DNA of 33,061 nt from Chloroflexota bacterium (GTDB lineage: Bacteria; Chloroflexota; Anaerolineae; CG2-30-64-16): NCBI GenBank assembly GCA_016876015.1, contig VGOD01000041.1, positions 1 to 33,061 on the forward strand, given 5' to 3'. The notes beneath the pieces were generated by a model, which searched no databases, was not told where the DNA came from, and saw nothing but the letters and a program-made list of their open reading frames with translations. Positions 31,485-33,061 of the stretch are shown here, one piece after another (the stretch's first letter is position 1; every line of letters starts with the position of its first letter). The position numbers and the translations under genes are program-made.

Positions 31485-32808
31485 CCTGGCTGTCCTTTTC
31501 CGCTTGCCCCAACCGCCGGCGCGTCGCCATGCCGAGGCCAACGACCACGGCTGCGGCAGGGATCAGCGCGGCGTTGAGAAATGGTTTTGGGCTGACGACC
31601 TCGGCCTCGCTGCGCGGTGATCCCACAGGAGCGACGATGACGACGGGGGTCGGAAGGGCCGGCTCAGGCGTCGCGGTGGGCAACGGCGTGTTGGTGGGCA
31701 AGGGCGTGGGCGTGGGGGTTGGGCCGGTCGGCGTCGGCGTGGGCGTGACGGTCGCCGTCAGGGCCGGTGTCGTTGTGGCGGTTGCGGTAGGGCTGGCGGT
31801 CGGCGTTCGCGTGGGCTGGCCGACGATGTAGACGACCAGCCGGCCATCGGCCGTGGCCTTCTCCACATTAGGCTCGCCCAGGCCCGCCTCGCCGGCCAGG
31901 AAGACGTGCAACAGCTCCCTCGGCTTGCGGCTGTAGTAGTTGATCAAGGCATAACTATCAACCAGCACCGGGTCAACGCCGGCGACGATCTGATTCAACC
32001 GCTTGACGCGGCGGGGATCGGTAAGCTCCGTCTCGAACCCGCCTGCCTGTCCCGACATACGCACCCGGATTGCCTCCAGGATGTGCAGATGAGCCTTGAG
32101 CGGCGACTGCGTGCTGAGATCCGCGATGGCTTGCGAAAGCGAGGGCAGCGCAGGATGGAGCTTCCCTGGGGCTGCGAGGAAGCCCATCATGTGCTTCAGA
32201 CAGAGAGTGTAGTTGGTGATAATGTGGCTCTTGGCCACGGCCATATTGATTCGCACATCGGCTTCGACTGCCGCCTTCAACACAGCCAGCTTCTGGAAGG
32301 CTTTGCCCTGCGGCAAATCTATGGTGGTCACAAGCTGGTCTGGCGGCGAGTCATAGGGCGACTCATCCCGGATCAACCGCTCCACTTTCAGATCATCCAG
32401 CACCTTGCCGATGCCGCTCAGCCGCAGCACCTCGGCTGTGGGCCAAAGGGTGGAACGATCAACGATGATGACGCGGCTGGCGCCGGCCTCGCGGACCATC
32501 TGGATGAGCGCGCGGAGGAGATCAGGATCGGTAGAGGAGGCCGTCCCAGGAGGATAGGCCCAGGTGGCGTTGGGTTTGATCGCTACTGTCTGCCCGGGCT
32601 TGACGAAACGGCCGATGCCGCCCAGCCCATCGAGGCTGGTCTTGAGGATGGCGGCCGCCGAATCTTCATTGCCGCCTTTGGCGACCGCAACATCGGGCAG
32701 CGGAGCGGCGCTGGCTGGCGCGGCCCACCCGATATGACGAGCTATTTCACAACCGGCGGCAATGGCGGCCGCCTGCTTCAGAAAACGCCGACGCGACACA
32801 GTAGGCAT
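31465..32808 (-). CDS. Tat-exported DUF362 protein with C-terminal anchor
   Basis: A 447-residue protein. It begins MPTVSRRRFLKQAAAIAAG, a twin-arginine signal. The mature part is a DUF362 domain (VAVAKGG near the start, VAIKPNATW, and the central KSHIITNYTLCLKHMMG). A low-complexity Thr/Pro linker (about 331-382) and a C-terminal transmembrane helix (about 408-428) follow, so the domain should be anchored outside the membrane. The ATG at 32808 has GAGG 9 nt upstream; the ATG at 32823 has none. DUF362 is often associated with Fe-S proteins, but this one has few cysteines. Coupling to the polyferredoxin gene suggests a redox partnership; the reaction is unknown. Confidence 0.85.
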   Translation of the reverse strand: MPTVSRRRFLKQAAAIAAGCEIARHIGWAAPASAAPLPDVAVAKGGNEDSAAAILKTSLDGLGGIGRFVKPGQTVAIKPNATWAYPPGTASSTDPDLLRALIQMVREAGASRVIIVDRSTLWPTAEVLRLSGIGKVLDDLKVERLIRDESPYDSPPDQLVTTIDLPQGKAFQKLAVLKAAVEADVRINMAVAKSHIITNYTLCLKHMMGFLAAPGKLHPALPSLSQAIADLSTQSPLKAHLHILEAIRVRMSGQAGGFETELTDPRRVKRLNQIVAGVDPVLVDSYALINYYSRKPRELLHVFLAGEAGLGEPNVEKATADGRLVVYIVGQPTRTPTASPTATATTTPALTATVTPTPTPTGPTPTPTPLPTNTPLPTATPEPALPTPVVIVAPVGSPRSEAEVVSPKPFLNAALIPAAAVVVGLGMATRRRLGQAEKDSQDDGDAE

Positions 32809-32848
32809 AGCAAGATACCTCATAGCGAGATGCCGGACGCGGGCTAGG

Positions 32849-32998
32849 ACTACAACCGCAGTTTCTCAGACCCGGCGACCGAGGTCGCTGCAACCTTCGC
32901 GAAGTCGCCCTCCGGCGACTGAATTGAGCCTGCGTCGGCAGGCTGCGCCGCTGTTGCAGCGGTTGCAACCGCCCGGCGGTATGAAGTGCGGTTGTAGT
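32849..32998. repeat. Multi-hairpin element with 12-bp terminal inverted repeats
   Basis: ACTACAACCGCA (32849-32860) and TGCGGTTGTAGT (32987-32998) are a perfect 12-bp terminal inverted repeat. Inside are five hairpins or palindromes: GCGACC/GGTCGC (32875-32888), AGTCGCC/GGCGACT (32903-32920), AGCCTGC/GCAGGCT (32927-32944), CCGCTG/CAGCGG (32948-32962) and ACCGCC/GGCGGT (32968-32980), plus short palindromes CTTCGCGAAG and GGTTGCAACC. No ORF is inside. It lies just upstream of the DUF362 gene at the right edge of the window. Confidence 0.8.
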
Positions 32999-33061
32999 AA
33001 TAGGGAGCGCCAGGCTCCAGTTGGGCGCTCGGCAGCGGGCAGATCAATATAGAGCGCCTAT

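Noticed and set aside
31660-31815. A repeat-like G/T-rich stretch resembling a minisatellite.
   Set aside because: It is explained as the coding sequence of the Thr/Pro linker of the DUF362 protein on the minus strand.
31906-32847. A 313-codon plus-strand frame opposite the DUF362 gene.
   Set aside because: It is antisense to the DUF362 domain, which has a Tat signal and Shine-Dalgarno; this frame has neither.

Overview
The window is high-GC bacterial chromosome, densely packed with house-keeping genes. The mix (DnaB with a DnaD-like protein and a DnaC/DnaI-like loader, HrcA/CIRCE-controlled groESL, GT117-type membrane protein, Mut7-C protein, EndoQ-like PHP protein, SecG next to a lone peptide-binding protein, FtsB-like protein among tRNAs) and the many short palindromic and degenerate 6-7 bp repeats suggest a Chloroflexota (Anaerolineae-like) genome. 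That assignment is an inference, not a proof. No rRNA, CRISPR array, transposase or prophage is visible.

Layout. 1-1380 (-): EndoQ-like PHP endonuclease, cut by the left edge. 1527-2933 (+): beta-CASP metallo-beta-lactamase RNase-like protein. 3135-5099 (-): groES-groEL behind a perfect CIRCE operator and a consensus promoter. 5256-8854 (-): a replication-initiation operon in transcription order dnaB, dnaD-like, and a DnaC/DnaI-like loader with two complete AAA+ domains. 9091-9606 (-): bifunctional-nuclease (DUF151) protein. 9992-10672 (-): HicB-like domain read in frame, without a stop, into a single-stranded DNA-binding protein. 10830-13213 (-): Mut7-C protein translationally coupled to a GT117-type membrane protein. 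13201-13632 (+): short ribbon-helix-helix ORF with its own promoter. 13413-15448 (-): RNase PH, SanA/YdcF-like protein, HD hydrolase. 15798-18917 (+): 1039-residue kinase / M23 / class III aminotransferase fusion. 18856-23136 (-): 4-alpha-glucanotransferase, RraA-like protein, QueG-like Fe-S protein, glycosidase-like protein. 23401-26121 (+): secG, peptide-binding protein, tRNA-Leu(CAG), FtsB-like protein, initiator tRNA-Met, elongator tRNA-Met. 26148-27347 (+): orphan DNA methyltransferase. 27406-28924 (-): SAM methyltransferase and HhH-GPD glycosylase. 29046-29942 (+): lysophospholipid acyltransferase. 29991-32808 (-): Tat-exported DUF362 protein and a NapH/NapG-type polyferredoxin. 32849-32998: multi-hairpin repeat.

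How parts work together: the primosome operon and SSB serve replication; groESL is the heat-shock unit; EndoQ-like protein, the glycosylase and perhaps the bifunctional nuclease belong to DNA repair; RNase PH, the beta-CASP protein and Mut7-C point to RNA processing; DUF362 plus polyferredoxin form a membrane redox pair.

The most unusual content is non-coding or architectural: two copies of a 34-bp palindrome with a compensatory base-pair change (one inside a coding region), a 92-bp MITE-like element, a 150-bp multi-hairpin element, three degenerate 6-7 bp tandem repeats at gene 3' ends, the HicB-SSB read-through ORF, and the tandem DnaC-like loader.
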